DNA from: a virus
IMG/VR virus record: IMGVR_UViG_3300025660_000005
Location: 1-64,000 of that record
Direction: 5' to 3' (one strand)
Length of the DNA stretch: 64,000 bases
The notes under the pieces were generated by a model that worked only from the letters and a program-made list of their open reading frames with translations, made no database searches and was not told where the DNA came from. The stretch's first letter is position 1. Each line of letters begins with the position of its first letter. This document shows positions 41,522 to 50,030 of this stretch, piece after piece. Both the position numbers and the translations under genes were made by a program.

Positions 41522-41845
41522 CTACCGTGTCCCCGGCCTGCGGGGCAGGTTCTTCGGCTTCACGGCCTTCTCCGCCCCCAGCGCCTTCGCTACCTCGTCA
41601 GGGTCAATGCGCTTTGTATCGCATCCCTTCGTCCCACACCGGCACGTCTTGAGCGTGTCGACGGCCTCTCGGTCGTCCGGCTCTTCGATCCAGATCTGAA
41701 CCATCCTGATCCCGGCCTGCTTGCGGGTGCAGTTATGGACAACAGCCGCAGCCTCCAGCACGGTGGCCGCCTCGTAGGTGTTCTCAGGGAACCCCGGCTC
41801 CGGGAGTGACTTCTCGGTGAAACAGTCGACGGTGAACTTGGACAT
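41522..41845 (-). CDS. hypothetical protein, 107 aa, with a CxC..C cluster
   Basis: Not recognised. Contains TCRCGTKGC, a possible metal-binding knuckle, and a basic C-terminus. GGAGGGAGCC precedes the ATG. Its stop lies one base from the last tRNA on the opposite strand, so the two convergent units meet without a spacer. A GGTACAAT element about 30 bases upstream may be its promoter. Confidence 0.65.
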   Translation of the reverse strand: MSKFTVDCFTEKSLPEPGFPENTYEAATVLEAAAVVHNCTRKQAGIRMVQIWIEEPDDREAVDTLKTCRCGTKGCDTKRIDPDEVAKALGAEKAVKPKNLPRRPGTR

Positions 41846-41898
41846 GTGGGCTCCCTCCTACCCCCATTGTACCGGGGGCAAGAGGGAGAAGGATGGGA

Positions 41899-42222
41899 TT
41901 ATCCGTTCCAGCCGCTCGGGGCGGGGCAACCGTCCATGGACGCAGGGAACGCCTGGGGCGCTTCCGGTCCCGACTTGGGCTTGAGGGGCACGCCCCACGT
42001 CTCCAGCCGCTCACGGGTGGCGTAGCGCAGCGTGCAGACGAGTACCGGGGCGTCCGTGGCCTTGGTGAACGTGGTCTCGGTCGTGTGGAAAGAGACCTCG
42101 TGGCCGTACTTCGTGCCGACGTCCCGGAGGATGCCCCTGCTGGGTGCCTCGTCCTCGAAGCTGGCCGACGCCGCTGCCACCGAACACTCGGTGGAGCAGA
42201 GGCTGTCCTCGACGAAGTCCAT
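41899..42222 (-). CDS. hypothetical protein, 107 aa (may be part of a longer frame)
   Basis: An unrecognised protein with Cys in its first 15 residues and a Pro/Lys-rich tail. The ATG at 42222 has AGAGGAGC upstream. The same frame is open for 71 codons further up, with coding-like codon choice and a run of six His, back to the TGA of the MBL gene at 42436. That upstream part has no ATG, GTG or TTG in frame. The start at 42222 is therefore the simplest choice but not certain. Confidence 0.55.
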   Translation of the reverse strand: MDFVEDSLCSTECSVAAASASFEDEAPSRGILRDVGTKYGHEVSFHTTETTFTKATDAPVLVCTLRYATRERLETWGVPLKPKSGPEAPQAFPASMDGCPAPSGWNG

Positions 42223-42435
42223 GCTCCTCTCACCGATGGTGTTACACCCGTAGTCTACGGACTGGCCGCCTGCACCCTTCGTGGCGCTGCCGATGCCCTT
42301 GGAGGCGCTACGGCTGCGGCTGTGGCTACTGAGGGTGTTGTTACTACCCAGGAGGCTGCGGGTGCCCCACGGGTTGCCGTAGGTGTTGCCGTAGTTGTGG
42401 TGGTGATGGTGGTGAACCTCTAAAAAGTGAGGGGA
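42223..42435 (-). other. start-less open frame between MBL stop and the 107-aa gene
   Basis: 71 codons in one frame, ending in Met at 42222. The reading includes six His, then NYGNTYGNPWG-like repeats and a Ser/Arg-rich stretch. Third codon positions are strongly G/C as in real genes here. It could be read only by passing the TGA at 42436-42438 or by an unusual start. Confidence 0.4.
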
Positions 42436-43434
42436 TCAGAGATCGTAGACGTTGCCTTCACGGGCGAAGTCGACCCGGCCCCGGAACATCGCCCCAAGGG
42501 CATAGTCCTGTGCGTGGGCTTCCATCTCCCGGAGCTTGTCGTCGTCGTGCTTGGGGTCGTGGTGGTGGATGAGGCAGAACTTGGCGTCGGAGTCCTTGGC
42601 CTGTTCGATGCAGGATTCAGGGGAACCGTGGCCGAAGCCTTGCTGCATGCCCTGAAGCTGCTGCTCCGTGTAGGCACCGTCCAGAACCATCAGGTCGGCG
42701 TTGTGGCCCAGCTTGGAGACCTTCTGGTTCGGGAACCGCAAGGGTTCCATGTCGTAGCAGAACGCCGCCTTCTTGCCCTCGTACTCGATGACCCAGCCGA
42801 GGCAGCCGTTCGGGTGCTCCAGCGGGACGGTCGTGATCTTGATCCAGTTCTCCGGGCCGCCAACGGGCCTGTCGCCCACCGTACTGGGGCCGTGGGGGAA
42901 CAGGGTGGCCTCGTCTTGCTCCTGACCCCTGTGCCATTCGTGGGCGTACCAGAACGCCTCGCTGAACTGGCGGTCATGGCTCTGGTACTCCTTGTGGGCC
43001 GGGAGAGACTCGTGGGCCACCGGGAAGTGCGGGTTGGACTGCTGATGGGACAGCATCGTCTCCACGACCGTCTTGGGGTGCGAGCCGTCCGCCAGCCGTT
43101 CCCCGCCCTCGTGACCGGAAGGCCGGAGACCGTGGAAGTGGAACGTGTTGTGGGCCAAGTAGAACGGGGTGCAGAACGGGAGCCCTTGGATGTGGTCCCA
43201 GTGGTAGTGCGTCAACAGGACGATGAAGTGCTGATGGGGGAACTCCTGTTCCACCCAACGCTTCATCAGTTCGTCCCCCAGGATGGAAACCCCAGAACCG
43301 CACCCGACGATGATCTTGAAAGGCCCTGCCTCGATGAAGAAGCAGTTGGTGTTGCCGCCAAACTCCACGGTGCTGAAGTCCTTACGGGACGGGGCCGGAA
43401 GCGAACCTCGGGAACCGAAGCATGTGATCTTCAT
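42436..43434 (-). CDS. MBL-fold metallo-hydrolase
   Basis: A 332-residue protein of the metallo-beta-lactamase fold: GSRGS opening, FGGNTNCF, the metal motif THYHWDH (75-81), and later His and Asp residues (CYDM; IHHHDP). The usual Asp-x-Gly-Thr-Gly after FGGNT is changed to GCGSG. Related enzymes hydrolyse cyclic nucleotides, phosphodiesters or RNA. A role in cleaving immune signalling nucleotides is possible but not shown. The ATG at 43434 follows GAGGAGG. A CGGGGTAGAGT element precedes it. Confidence 0.8.
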   Translation of the reverse strand: MKITCFGSRGSLPAPSRKDFSTVEFGGNTNCFFIEAGPFKIIVGCGSGVSILGDELMKRWVEQEFPHQHFIVLLTHYHWDHIQGLPFCTPFYLAHNTFHFHGLRPSGHEGGERLADGSHPKTVVETMLSHQQSNPHFPVAHESLPAHKEYQSHDRQFSEAFWYAHEWHRGQEQDEATLFPHGPSTVGDRPVGGPENWIKITTVPLEHPNGCLGWVIEYEGKKAAFCYDMEPLRFPNQKVSKLGHNADLMVLDGAYTEQQLQGMQQGFGHGSPESCIEQAKDSDAKFCLIHHHDPKHDDDKLREMEAHAQDYALGAMFRGRVDFAREGNVYDL

Positions 43435-43493
43435 GTGCGTCCTCCTCATCCACTCTACCCCGTGAGCCTACGCCATGCACCTACACGAAGTAG

Positions 43494-43522
43494 GCTTAGA
43501 GGATCCTTCTATTGGGTTGATG
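43494..43522 (+). promoter_or_regulatory. phage-type promoter before the tmRNA, GCTTAG-N17-TTGATG
   Basis: GCTTAG at 43494-43499, 17 bases, TTGATG; a TATAGA also lies at 43524-43529. A boxA-like GTTCTTTGAAAAC (43540-43552) follows just before the tmRNA. Confidence 0.55.
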
Positions 43523-43554
43523 GTATAGAAGGACACGCTGTTCTTTGAAAACTT

Positions 43555-43920
43555 GGGGGTGTACTGGTTTCGACTGGGGTGTACGAGGCTAAACGTTCGT
43601 TCCGAGTGCTGTCGGGCGTTACAGACGGCAAAGGCTTAATTGCCAACGAGACCCTTCCGATGCAGGCGGCAGCGTAGTCGAAAGACTGTGCTGGTGCTTC
43701 ATTCTCACGTCAGAGCACCCGATTCGGGGCGTGAGGTTACAGCAGAAACGGGTTGGCGTTCAGGATAGCGGGCAGGCGGCTACCTGAAGGCGATGACTAA
43801 CAGCAGCATGTGCGTTGAGGATCGAAGCACCTTGCCCGTGCGGGATAAACACGGGAAATGAGCGTAGTGCGTTGGCGTAGGCATCTTAGGACCGGGGTTC
43901 GATTCCCCGCACCTCCACCA
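43555..43920 (+). ncRNA. ssrA: transfer-messenger RNA (tmRNA), tag ANETLPMQAAA
   Basis: One-piece tmRNA. The tRNA-like ends pair GGGGGTG (43555-43561) with CACCTCC, ending ACCA; GGTTTCGAC follows the 5' end and the T-arm is GGGGTTCGATTCCCC. The tag frame begins GCC at 43642 and ends TAG at 43675: ANETLPMQAAA. It rescues stalled ribosomes and marks the peptide for proteolysis. The tag ends Ala-Ala-Ala, where most bacterial tags end Leu-Ala-Ala. Confidence 0.95.
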
Positions 43921-43928
43921 AGTGCTTG

Positions 43929-43954
43929 AAAGCCGGACAGCGATGTCCGGCTTT
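43929..43954. terminator. bidirectional terminator after the tmRNA
   Basis: A perfect 11-bp stem AAAGCCGGACA/TGTCCGGCTTT with a GCGA loop, T/A-flanked on both sides. It serves the tmRNA and the convergent PTH2 gene, whose stop is at 43960. Confidence 0.85.
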
Positions 43955-43959
43955 CCTCG

Positions 43960-44373
43960 TTAGAGGAGCCTCAAGTGGCCGGTGATAGGGTCGATCACGT
44001 CTGGAAAATCCGGCCCGATGCAGACCGCAGTGTTCGTAGGTACGCCGTGGAACTCAGTGTCCCCGGCGTCGGTGCAGAGGAAACAGGCGATCCCGGCCCG
44101 CAGGGCCGTACCGTATAGGTCGAGGAGTTCCTGCTCGGTCTCCACCCCGACCACGATCTTGGTGAACTTGCCGGAGAGCCACAGCTTGACGGCTTCCCAA
44201 TTCCACCCTGTGTGTCCGGGGCCGATCACGAAGGTGCCGTCCCCGACCTCTGTGCAGTGATCCAGAATCCCGCCCAAGGAGGCGTGCGCTCCCTGTGCGA
44301 CCATCTTGCCCTTCCGCATGCCGAGGTCGGTGCGGAGGATGATGATCTGTTTCGGCCAGCCTCGATCAGTCAT
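43960..44373 (-). CDS. pth2: peptidyl-tRNA hydrolase, PTH2 type
   Basis: A 137-residue enzyme of the archaeal/eukaryotic PTH2 family: IILRTDLGMRKGKMVAQGAH, then KIVVGVETEQEL, TDAGDTEF, GVPTNTAVCIGP and ITGHLRLL. It frees tRNA from peptidyl-tRNA released by stalled ribosomes, which fits the nearby tmRNA and tRNA cluster. Bacteria use the unrelated Pth1, so this is a phage acquisition. It starts at 44373 and overlaps the upstream gene's stop. Confidence 0.9.
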   Translation of the reverse strand: MTDRGWPKQIIILRTDLGMRKGKMVAQGAHASLGGILDHCTEVGDGTFVIGPGHTGWNWEAVKLWLSGKFTKIVVGVETEQELLDLYGTALRAGIACFLCTDAGDTEFHGVPTNTAVCIGPDFPDVIDPITGHLRLL

Positions 44374-44644
44374 GGTGCCACCGTACCTTGTCCCCTTCCT
44401 CGTCCTGCTCCCAGATCCCCATCGCAACAAGGCCACAGATCATGTGGTACAGGAAGTCGCCGGTCGGGTTGGCGGACCAGAAGACCCACTTCAGGTCGGT
44501 CTGGAAGCTGGCGTCGGGATCAAACATCCCCATCGACCTGCCCAACAGGTAGGCGGCCCCGTCCAGATCCTCCCAGTTCCGCAGCCCCATCATCAGTTCG
44601 GCCTGAGAGAGCTTGGGGAACTTGTTCATCGGGAACTCAAGCAT
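44366..44644 (-). CDS. hypothetical protein, 92 aa
   Basis: An acidic helical protein, rich in Trp and Phe, unrecognised. The ATG at 44644 (MLEF) with GGAG upstream is preferred; a downstream Met at 44629 is possible. It overlaps genes on both sides. Confidence 0.6.
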   Translation of the reverse strand: MLEFPMNKFPKLSQAELMMGLRNWEDLDGAAYLLGRSMGMFDPDASFQTDLKWVFWSANPTGDFLYHMICGLVAMGIWEQDEEGDKVRWHHD

Positions 44645-45122
44645 CAGGGTACTCCAGCCCAAGGGCGGTCATGTAGACTCTCATGAATTGCCTGCCCCGT
44701 TCAAGGGTGAAGGACGGCCAAGGCACACCCTGTACGGTAGCGGCCTCCGGTGAGGTGCCCTCCTTGGAGGCGAACACACGCCCGAGGAACGTCCCGTCGG
44801 CGGCGATGTACTCCCACACGTACAGGCGCTTGGAGCTTGTCCAACAGAAGTCCTGCTTGCCGAGGCGCTCCTTGTGGAAGGCTACGCTGGACAGCCCGGA
44901 GGCGTGCCGTGCCCTCATCACAATGTCCATGCAGGCCAGTAGTTCGGTGCTGTAAGAGGTGAGGTTCCAGAGGGGGGTCGAGGGTTTGTCCATCATGTGG
45001 CGGAGCTTGGATCCCCGCACGTAGAGACGGCCTTGGGCGTCGTACCGGGTGACGTTGCCGTCCGGGTCGTTCACGATGAGGCCGCCGCAGTTCTTGGCTA
45101 CCCTTTTGAGCCCGTCGCCCAT
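44637..45122 (-). CDS. hypothetical protein, 161 aa
   Basis: Not recognised. An alpha/beta protein with RYDAQGRLYVRG and a C-terminal helix. The start at 45122 overlaps the upstream stop (TAATG). Part of an operon of small genes downstream of the promoter at 45930. Confidence 0.6.
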   Translation of the reverse strand: MGDGLKRVAKNCGGLIVNDPDGNVTRYDAQGRLYVRGSKLRHMMDKPSTPLWNLTSYSTELLACMDIVMRARHASGLSSVAFHKERLGKQDFCWTSSKRLYVWEYIAADGTFLGRVFASKEGTSPEAATVQGVPWPSFTLERGRQFMRVYMTALGLEYPDA

Positions 45123-45397
45123 TACCCCTCGTTGGCCATCGCTGCGGCCTTCTCGGTTGCCGCCTGATGGCAATCGTCCCGTTCTTCGTCGGTGAGCACA
45201 ACGGTTTCCTTCGTGTCCGTCCGGGTGACGGACAAGGGGATCAAGACCGCCGTGTCATCACAGATGAAGTTGTCCTCCGGGTACTTTACCTCGTACACCG
45301 CCTCGATGACGGGCGCACTGGCATCAGGCGTCTGGCGTTCGAACATGACCCGGATCAGTCGTCGCTTGTCTGCCGCCCGTTCGTAGGTGGCTCGCAT
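45122..45397 (-). CDS. hypothetical protein, 91 aa
   Basis: Not recognised. A beta-rich N-terminal half (RLIRVMFERQ, VIEAVYEVKY) is followed by an acidic helix. The ATG at 45397 has GGAG six bases upstream; a TTG one codon earlier is also in frame. Confidence 0.6.
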   Translation of the reverse strand: MRATYERAADKRRLIRVMFERQTPDASAPVIEAVYEVKYPEDNFICDDTAVLIPLSVTRTDTKETVVLTDEERDDCHQAATEKAAAMANEG

Positions 45398-45400
45398 CAA

Positions 45401-45880
45401 CTACTCCGTCGGGCGGGTTGCCACGCCGGTCACGGTCATCGTCACGCCCTTGGCCTTGGCGGTCTTCTTGACCGGGGTGCGGGGCAGTTCGTTGATGACC
45501 TGCGTCTTGATGGCTTCCTCGGCCTCGGCCACGCCGAACTCTTCGAGCAGGATGGCGGCGGCGGGCTTGTCCAGCGTGAGGGCCTCGGTCATGGCGTCCT
45601 TGATCATGGCGAGGGCGTCCTTGCGGGTCGCACCCATGCGCTTGGTCAGGAGGGCCAGCGTCGGCAGGAGGGGGATCGAGCACGTCGGCGCTCGGTCGGT
45701 GTCGTGGCCCACGGCCAACTCGTCCACTTCCAGCGTGAGGTTGATCACGAGACCCTTCGTCTTCGTGTCGGGGGAGGCCGAGTCCTTGGCGTCGCCCTGG
45801 GCCTTGGCGACCTGCTTGAGGCCGTCCTTGATGCCGGTCTCGATGGCCAGCCGAACTTCGGGGGTGAGGATGGTGTCCAT
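45401..45880 (-). CDS. hypothetical protein, 159 aa
   Basis: Unrecognised. Helical, with a probable coiled segment around residues 85-130 and a basic tail (VKKTAKAKG). The ATG at 45880 follows AAGGAGC; the upstream frame is rejected. First gene after the promoter at 45930-45958. Confidence 0.6.
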   Translation of the reverse strand: MDTILTPEVRLAIETGIKDGLKQVAKAQGDAKDSASPDTKTKGLVINLTLEVDELAVGHDTDRAPTCSIPLLPTLALLTKRMGATRKDALAMIKDAMTEALTLDKPAAAILLEEFGVAEAEEAIKTQVINELPRTPVKKTAKAKGVTMTVTGVATRPTE

Positions 45881-45929
45881 TTCGTGCTCCTTGTAAGCGT
45901 CCTTCAGGGGCCTTTCGGCCCGTTCACCT

Positions 45930-45958
45930 TCTCTACACAAGAACGGCCAGCCCTAAGC
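45930..45958 (-). promoter_or_regulatory. phage-type promoter GCTTAG-N17-TAGAGA
   Basis: GCTTAG (45958-45953), 17 bases, TAGAGA (45935-45930), about 50 bases before the 159-aa gene. Confidence 0.7.
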
Positions 45959-45963
45959 CCACC

Positions 45964-47184
45964 TCAAACGGTAAACGACTGCCGCCTCTTGATTTCAGCC
46001 ATGATTGCCTTGTGTGCCCGTTCCCAATCCGCCCGGTTCATCAGCCGCAAGGAAAAGAACATGGGCATCCCGTTCACGGAGCGGGGAGCGCACTTGTCGA
46101 ACCAATCCCAGACGCAGCCGATGTCCTCGGCGTACCGCATGTTTGCGGCACCCTCGGCCTCGCTCCTGCGGGCGTTGACCAGTTCCCACTTGGCCAGCTT
46201 GGCCTTGTACTCGGCCATCAAAGGTTCCCGGCTGGTGTGGTAGTCGGCGACCGCTTTATCGTGGTCCGCCGTGATCTGTTTGATCTGGTCGAACACACCC
46301 GCACAAGCCGCCTCCCAAGCAGCGAGGGTCTCTTCCTTGTACGCCTGCATCAGCTTGTCGTTGGCGTGCCGGATGACCTCGTTCTGCCGCTTGATCTTGC
46401 CCTCGTACTCGGCCCGTGCGTTGTCCGGGGCCTGTTGCCAGCCGATCCGCTGTTCGATGTCGGACATGGCCTCCGGGTCGAGGATCACCTCTTCCTGAAG
46501 CTCCGGTGGTTCGGGCTTCGGAGGGTCGGTCGGCAGCTTTGGCATCTTGGGCGGGTCACTCTCAGGCTCCTCCGGCTCCTTGCCCGGTTCGGGCGGCAGG
46601 AATCCACGGGCCTCAATCTTCGCCCGCTTCTTGTCGGAGATGCTGAGTGCCCCCATCGCAAGCAGGGGGAAGCAGAGGCTCATGTCCTGTGCGGAACGGA
46701 CGTCCTTGTCCGTCCAGATCTGCCGGTTGCAGACTCCCATGACAAACGCTTTCAGTTCGTCCTGTGGGTAAGATCCGATCCGCAGGCGGAACCGTCCGAG
46801 AGCCTTGTGGCCTAACTTGCGGAGGGCCAGCTTCTCATCCCACGTCAGCAGTTCCTTGTCGTGGTCGGGCCAGAGGACAGGGATGTCCTCCAAAGCCTTG
46901 AAGGCTTCCTCTACGCTGGAACCCTTGGGGACGAGGAACTCACACGCCTGCTTGCGGGCACGGACACGGAGGCCCTCCAGTTCCCATACCCACCAGCGAC
47001 CCTTGCCCTTCGTCACGAGGGTTTGCGGGCCGAGGTACACCTTGAGATCCCGAACGAAGTCGTCCGAGTTCTCACGGATCCCCATGAGGGACTTCACCTT
47101 CTTGGCAAGGTGCTCCCGGATCAGGGCCTGTACGACTGGGTCCTTGGAGACGGACTGGATCAGGATGTGGGTGTCAGCTTCCAT
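45964..47184 (-). CDS. hypothetical protein, 406 aa, coiled-coil
   Basis: Not recognised. Residues 1-180 are mixed alpha/beta; about 195-235 is a Pro-rich acidic linker (PPKPEPPELQEE); about 250-340 are long charged helices likely to coil; the C-terminus is basic. The promoter element ends about five bases before the ATG, so the transcript may be leaderless. It lies downstream of the VWA gene. Confidence 0.6.
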   Translation of the reverse strand: MEADTHILIQSVSKDPVVQALIREHLAKKVKSLMGIRENSDDFVRDLKVYLGPQTLVTKGKGRWWVWELEGLRVRARKQACEFLVPKGSSVEEAFKALEDIPVLWPDHDKELLTWDEKLALRKLGHKALGRFRLRIGSYPQDELKAFVMGVCNRQIWTDKDVRSAQDMSLCFPLLAMGALSISDKKRAKIEARGFLPPEPGKEPEEPESDPPKMPKLPTDPPKPEPPELQEEVILDPEAMSDIEQRIGWQQAPDNARAEYEGKIKRQNEVIRHANDKLMQAYKEETLAAWEAACAGVFDQIKQITADHDKAVADYHTSREPLMAEYKAKLAKWELVNARRSEAEGAANMRYAEDIGCVWDWFDKCAPRSVNGMPMFFSLRLMNRADWERAHKAIMAEIKRRQSFTV

Positions 47185-47188
47185 ACAT

Positions 47189-47217
47189 ACCCAACCCGTC
47201 TGGAAGAAGGGCTAAGC
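47189..47217 (-). promoter_or_regulatory. phage-type promoter GCTTAG-N17-TTGGGT
   Basis: GCTTAG (47217-47212), 17 bases ending GGG, TTGGGT (47194-47189). A weaker -10 than the TAGANN sites. Confidence 0.5.
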
Positions 47218-47218
47218 C

Positions 47219-49882
47219 CTAGCCCTTGTCTTTGTAGACCATGCCCCGGCGTCCCGTGCGGGCATCGACCAGTTCGTTCATCTTGGCGACGAGCCCCTTG
47301 GGGATCTCGGGGATCTTGTCGGAGTAGACCGAGTCCACGAACAGGGCCTCGACGTACTTGGCTCCGTAGCCCATCCCAACCCCGACGACGTGGATGTTGG
47401 CCTGCTTGGCGAGGCGGATCTGCCGCTTGATCACGGCCTCGTGCCCGTAGTTGGGGCAACCGTCCGTGACTACGAACACGAAGCGGTGAGCTTCGCTCCG
47501 CAGGGAGATGGCGTTGAGGGCGTACTGGATCCCGTCGGACATCGGGGTGCCGCCAGTGGCCCTCGTGTTGGCGAAGCGCCACTTCACGGTGCGGAATCCT
47601 TCGTGCCACTGCTTGAAGATGTCGTAGATGACGCCCTCATGGCGGTGGTACAGGCGGTTCTTGACGTCCTCGTCCGGGTCAGTCCGGTAGTCGTTGTACC
47701 GCCCTCCCCGACGCCCGTCCCTGAATCCCAAGGCCAGTGTCGGGCAGTTGAGGGCGTCCAGAGGCTCCGTGATGGCGATCATGATCCGGGCGGCGTCGGC
47801 CAGCCACCCGCTCATCGAACCGGACTCGTCCACGACAACCGCTGCCGCCATCGACATGTCCGTCTGCAAGCCCTTGCGGTAGTAGGGACGCTTCGGCATC
47901 TCCCCGCCCCGCAGGCACGCCTTGGAGTCCACGAGGTAGCGGGTGGACAGGTTGCGCCCGTGCTGTACGCCATGAACAGTGCTGGTCATCTCCAGTGCCC
48001 GGACGATGTTCCGCAGGCGGGCTCTCGTGTAGGCGGACTCGGACGTAACGGACTTGACCAGCTTCGTGGCTTCGGCCATGTCGTGTTCCCGGCCCCGGCC
48101 CGAATGAGGAACCAGCAGCGCTTCATCGAGGCCCGGATTGTAGGGCTTCCACGGGGCCTCGCCGGTCTCCGTGTCCGAGTCTTCCTTGTCCTCGGCAGCG
48201 TTGACCGCATTCTCCAGCGCCTTGTTGTTGTCGAGGGCGTGGGTGTCCTTGCCGGACTGTGCGTCGTTCAACGCCTGCTCGGCGACGTCCTCCCACTTGT
48301 GATCGTTGCCTGCGTGGGGGCCTTGGGCGTGGTGGTGCCCCCCGGCCCCGCCCGACTGGTCGCTCCCGTCCGGGCCTATGTCCGGCTGGTCGATGCCTTG
48401 GTGCTGGCTGGCGCTTCCCTGATTGGCTCCCTGTCCGGCCTTGCCGTCCTTGCCCTCGTCGTCCCCGTCCCCGTCTCCGTCACCACCATCGCCACCGGCA
48501 GCATCGCCATCCTTGTCGCTGCCGTCCTTGGAACCGTCGCCGTCTTCGTCACCCTCATCGCCGTCTTTCCCAGACCCGGAGCCGTCCCCGTCGTCATCGC
48601 CGTCTTCGTCTCCACCGGAGCCGGACGAACCGTCGCCGTCCTCGTCCCCGTCAGACTTGCCACCGGACGAACCGGAGCCACCCTGACCGTCACCGGCCTC
48701 ACCTTCGCCCCCACCGTCGCCTTCATCGTCGAAGTCGTCCTCGTCGAAGCCTTCGAACTTGGGGCCGGGTGCGGACTTCTTGCCCGCCTGCTTGTCCTTC
48801 TTGTCCTTGGCCTTATCGGCGGCAGACTTCTTCTTGACGTCGACCTCTTCCTGATGGCCACAGGCCGTGCAGGTAGCGAGGCCCTTGCCCCGAACCTTGC
48901 CTCCCTTGCCGTCTGAGAGGGGCCGTACAACGATCTTGGAGGCGGGTGCGCCACAACCGGGGCACGTTTGCATCCCGTCGCCGTGCTGCCCGTCCTGGGC
49001 CTTGTCGTCGGACTCGTCCATACCGCCCAACTCCCCGATCTTGGCAACGACGTCCATCGCCAGTCGGATGCACCCGAGATCGTCCTTGGCGGACAGATCG
49101 ATGGTGTCCTGAAGCATCGGGGTCAGCGGGCCGGTCATCACAAGGTCGACGGCATCCGGGTTGTCCGTCTTGTACTCGGCGAAGGCTTCACGCTGGCGCT
49201 CGGTGTTGTACCCAAGACCCACGTCACGGAACGCCCGGACGATCACAGACAAGGCTCCCGGCTTGCCCCCGTGGGAGCGCACCTGTTCGACGCCTGCGGC
49301 CTCCTTGTCGAGGATGAAGTCCTGCAAGTCGGCCAGCTTCGTGTGCGAACCCTCGTAGTCCTCACGGCCCCGGCGCTCGATGCGTATGTCCTCGATGATG
49401 TTGTTCCACTCTTGGAGGGCCTTGTGGAGCCCACTCCAGTCCTTCACCAGCGCCCAACGGGGCAGGATGAAGTTCACGCACTCCTTCACCTGTAGTGGTC
49501 TGCGGCAGGAGTACTTCGTGTGGAACGCCTCGTGGTACGCCCCGCCGGTCAGGCCAAGGGCTACCTTGAGGGGCAGCTTGTCGGGTGTGTTGGCAATGAC
49601 GATGCACCGCTCCGGGGCGGTCATGTTGTTGGCCTTGGAGACCCAGTCGGCTACGTCCTTCGCTGTGGGGGTGCAGCCCCTGTTCTTCCCGGCCCACTGG
49701 CACATCTCGGACACGAGCGCCCGTGCAGTCCAGCGGTCAAGGTTGTAGAACATGGATCCCCGGCTGAGAACGGGAGGAGCCTGACGGCCCAGGACACCGA
49801 TCACGGAGGCCCTGTGGGTTCGTCGGTAGCGGTCTCCCCTTACAACGGGGGTGAGTTCCTGTTTCGCTGCTGGCTTGGCCAT
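47219..49882 (-). CDS. VWA-domain protein, CobT-like, with HExxH motif
   Basis: An 887-residue protein. The N-terminal part has GAYHEAFHTKYS (His117, Glu118, His121), a zincin-like motif also found in CobT-family proteins. Residues 315-365 hold two CxxC pairs of a zinc ribbon. About 380-560 is a Gly/Asp-rich, very acidic low-complexity region. The C-terminal VWA domain has the MIDAS DESGSMS (about 684) and later Thr and Asp residues. Divergent partner of the CobS-like ATPase. In bacteria such pairs insert metal or remodel complexes; in phages their target is unknown. Confidence 0.85.
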   Translation of the reverse strand: MAKPAAKQELTPVVRGDRYRRTHRASVIGVLGRQAPPVLSRGSMFYNLDRWTARALVSEMCQWAGKNRGCTPTAKDVADWVSKANNMTAPERCIVIANTPDKLPLKVALGLTGGAYHEAFHTKYSCRRPLQVKECVNFILPRWALVKDWSGLHKALQEWNNIIEDIRIERRGREDYEGSHTKLADLQDFILDKEAAGVEQVRSHGGKPGALSVIVRAFRDVGLGYNTERQREAFAEYKTDNPDAVDLVMTGPLTPMLQDTIDLSAKDDLGCIRLAMDVVAKIGELGGMDESDDKAQDGQHGDGMQTCPGCGAPASKIVVRPLSDGKGGKVRGKGLATCTACGHQEEVDVKKKSAADKAKDKKDKQAGKKSAPGPKFEGFDEDDFDDEGDGGGEGEAGDGQGGSGSSGGKSDGDEDGDGSSGSGGDEDGDDDGDGSGSGKDGDEGDEDGDGSKDGSDKDGDAAGGDGGDGDGDGDDEGKDGKAGQGANQGSASQHQGIDQPDIGPDGSDQSGGAGGHHHAQGPHAGNDHKWEDVAEQALNDAQSGKDTHALDNNKALENAVNAAEDKEDSDTETGEAPWKPYNPGLDEALLVPHSGRGREHDMAEATKLVKSVTSESAYTRARLRNIVRALEMTSTVHGVQHGRNLSTRYLVDSKACLRGGEMPKRPYYRKGLQTDMSMAAAVVVDESGSMSGWLADAARIMIAITEPLDALNCPTLALGFRDGRRGGRYNDYRTDPDEDVKNRLYHRHEGVIYDIFKQWHEGFRTVKWRFANTRATGGTPMSDGIQYALNAISLRSEAHRFVFVVTDGCPNYGHEAVIKRQIRLAKQANIHVVGVGMGYGAKYVEALFVDSVYSDKIPEIPKGLVAKMNELVDARTGRRGMVYKDKG

Positions 49883-49918
49883 GTCACCTCACGGGGCGCA
49901 AGTTACCACCCGGTGACC

Positions 49919-49947
49919 ATTCTACCCGGAACGAGAAAAGCCTAAGC
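49919..49947 (-). promoter_or_regulatory. phage-type promoter GCTTAG-N17-TAGAAT (VWA gene)
   Basis: GCTTAG (49947-49942), 17 bases ending GGG, TAGAAT (49924-49919). Best match to the window's consensus. About 37 bases before the VWA start. Confidence 0.75.
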
Positions 49948-49961
49948 CCACGCTTCGGGGG

Positions 49962-49990
49962 GCTTAGCGAAAGGGGGCAACGGGTAGAAG
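49962..49990 (+). promoter_or_regulatory. phage-type promoter GCTTAG-N17-TAGAAG (ATPase gene)
   Basis: GCTTAG (49962-49967), 17 bases ending GGG, TAGAAG (49985-49990). With the minus-strand copy it forms a divergent pair between the VWA and ATPase genes. Confidence 0.75.
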
Positions 49991-50030
49991 GGGCAGACGG
50001 ACGAGAAACCCTACTCACCGAGAGGGGCAA

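Noticed and set aside
41893-42423. Plus-strand 176-codon frame opposite the 107-aa gene
   Set aside because: Low-complexity Val/Ala product typical of a shadow frame; the minus strand has the ribosome-binding site and better codon choice.
45964-47184. TelA or tape-measure assignment for the coiled-coil protein
   Set aside because: Only coiled-coil and Pro-rich composition are visible; no defining motif.
47700-48916. Long plus-strand frame opposite the VWA gene
   Set aside because: Created by the Gly/Asp repeat region on the other strand; no start signal.
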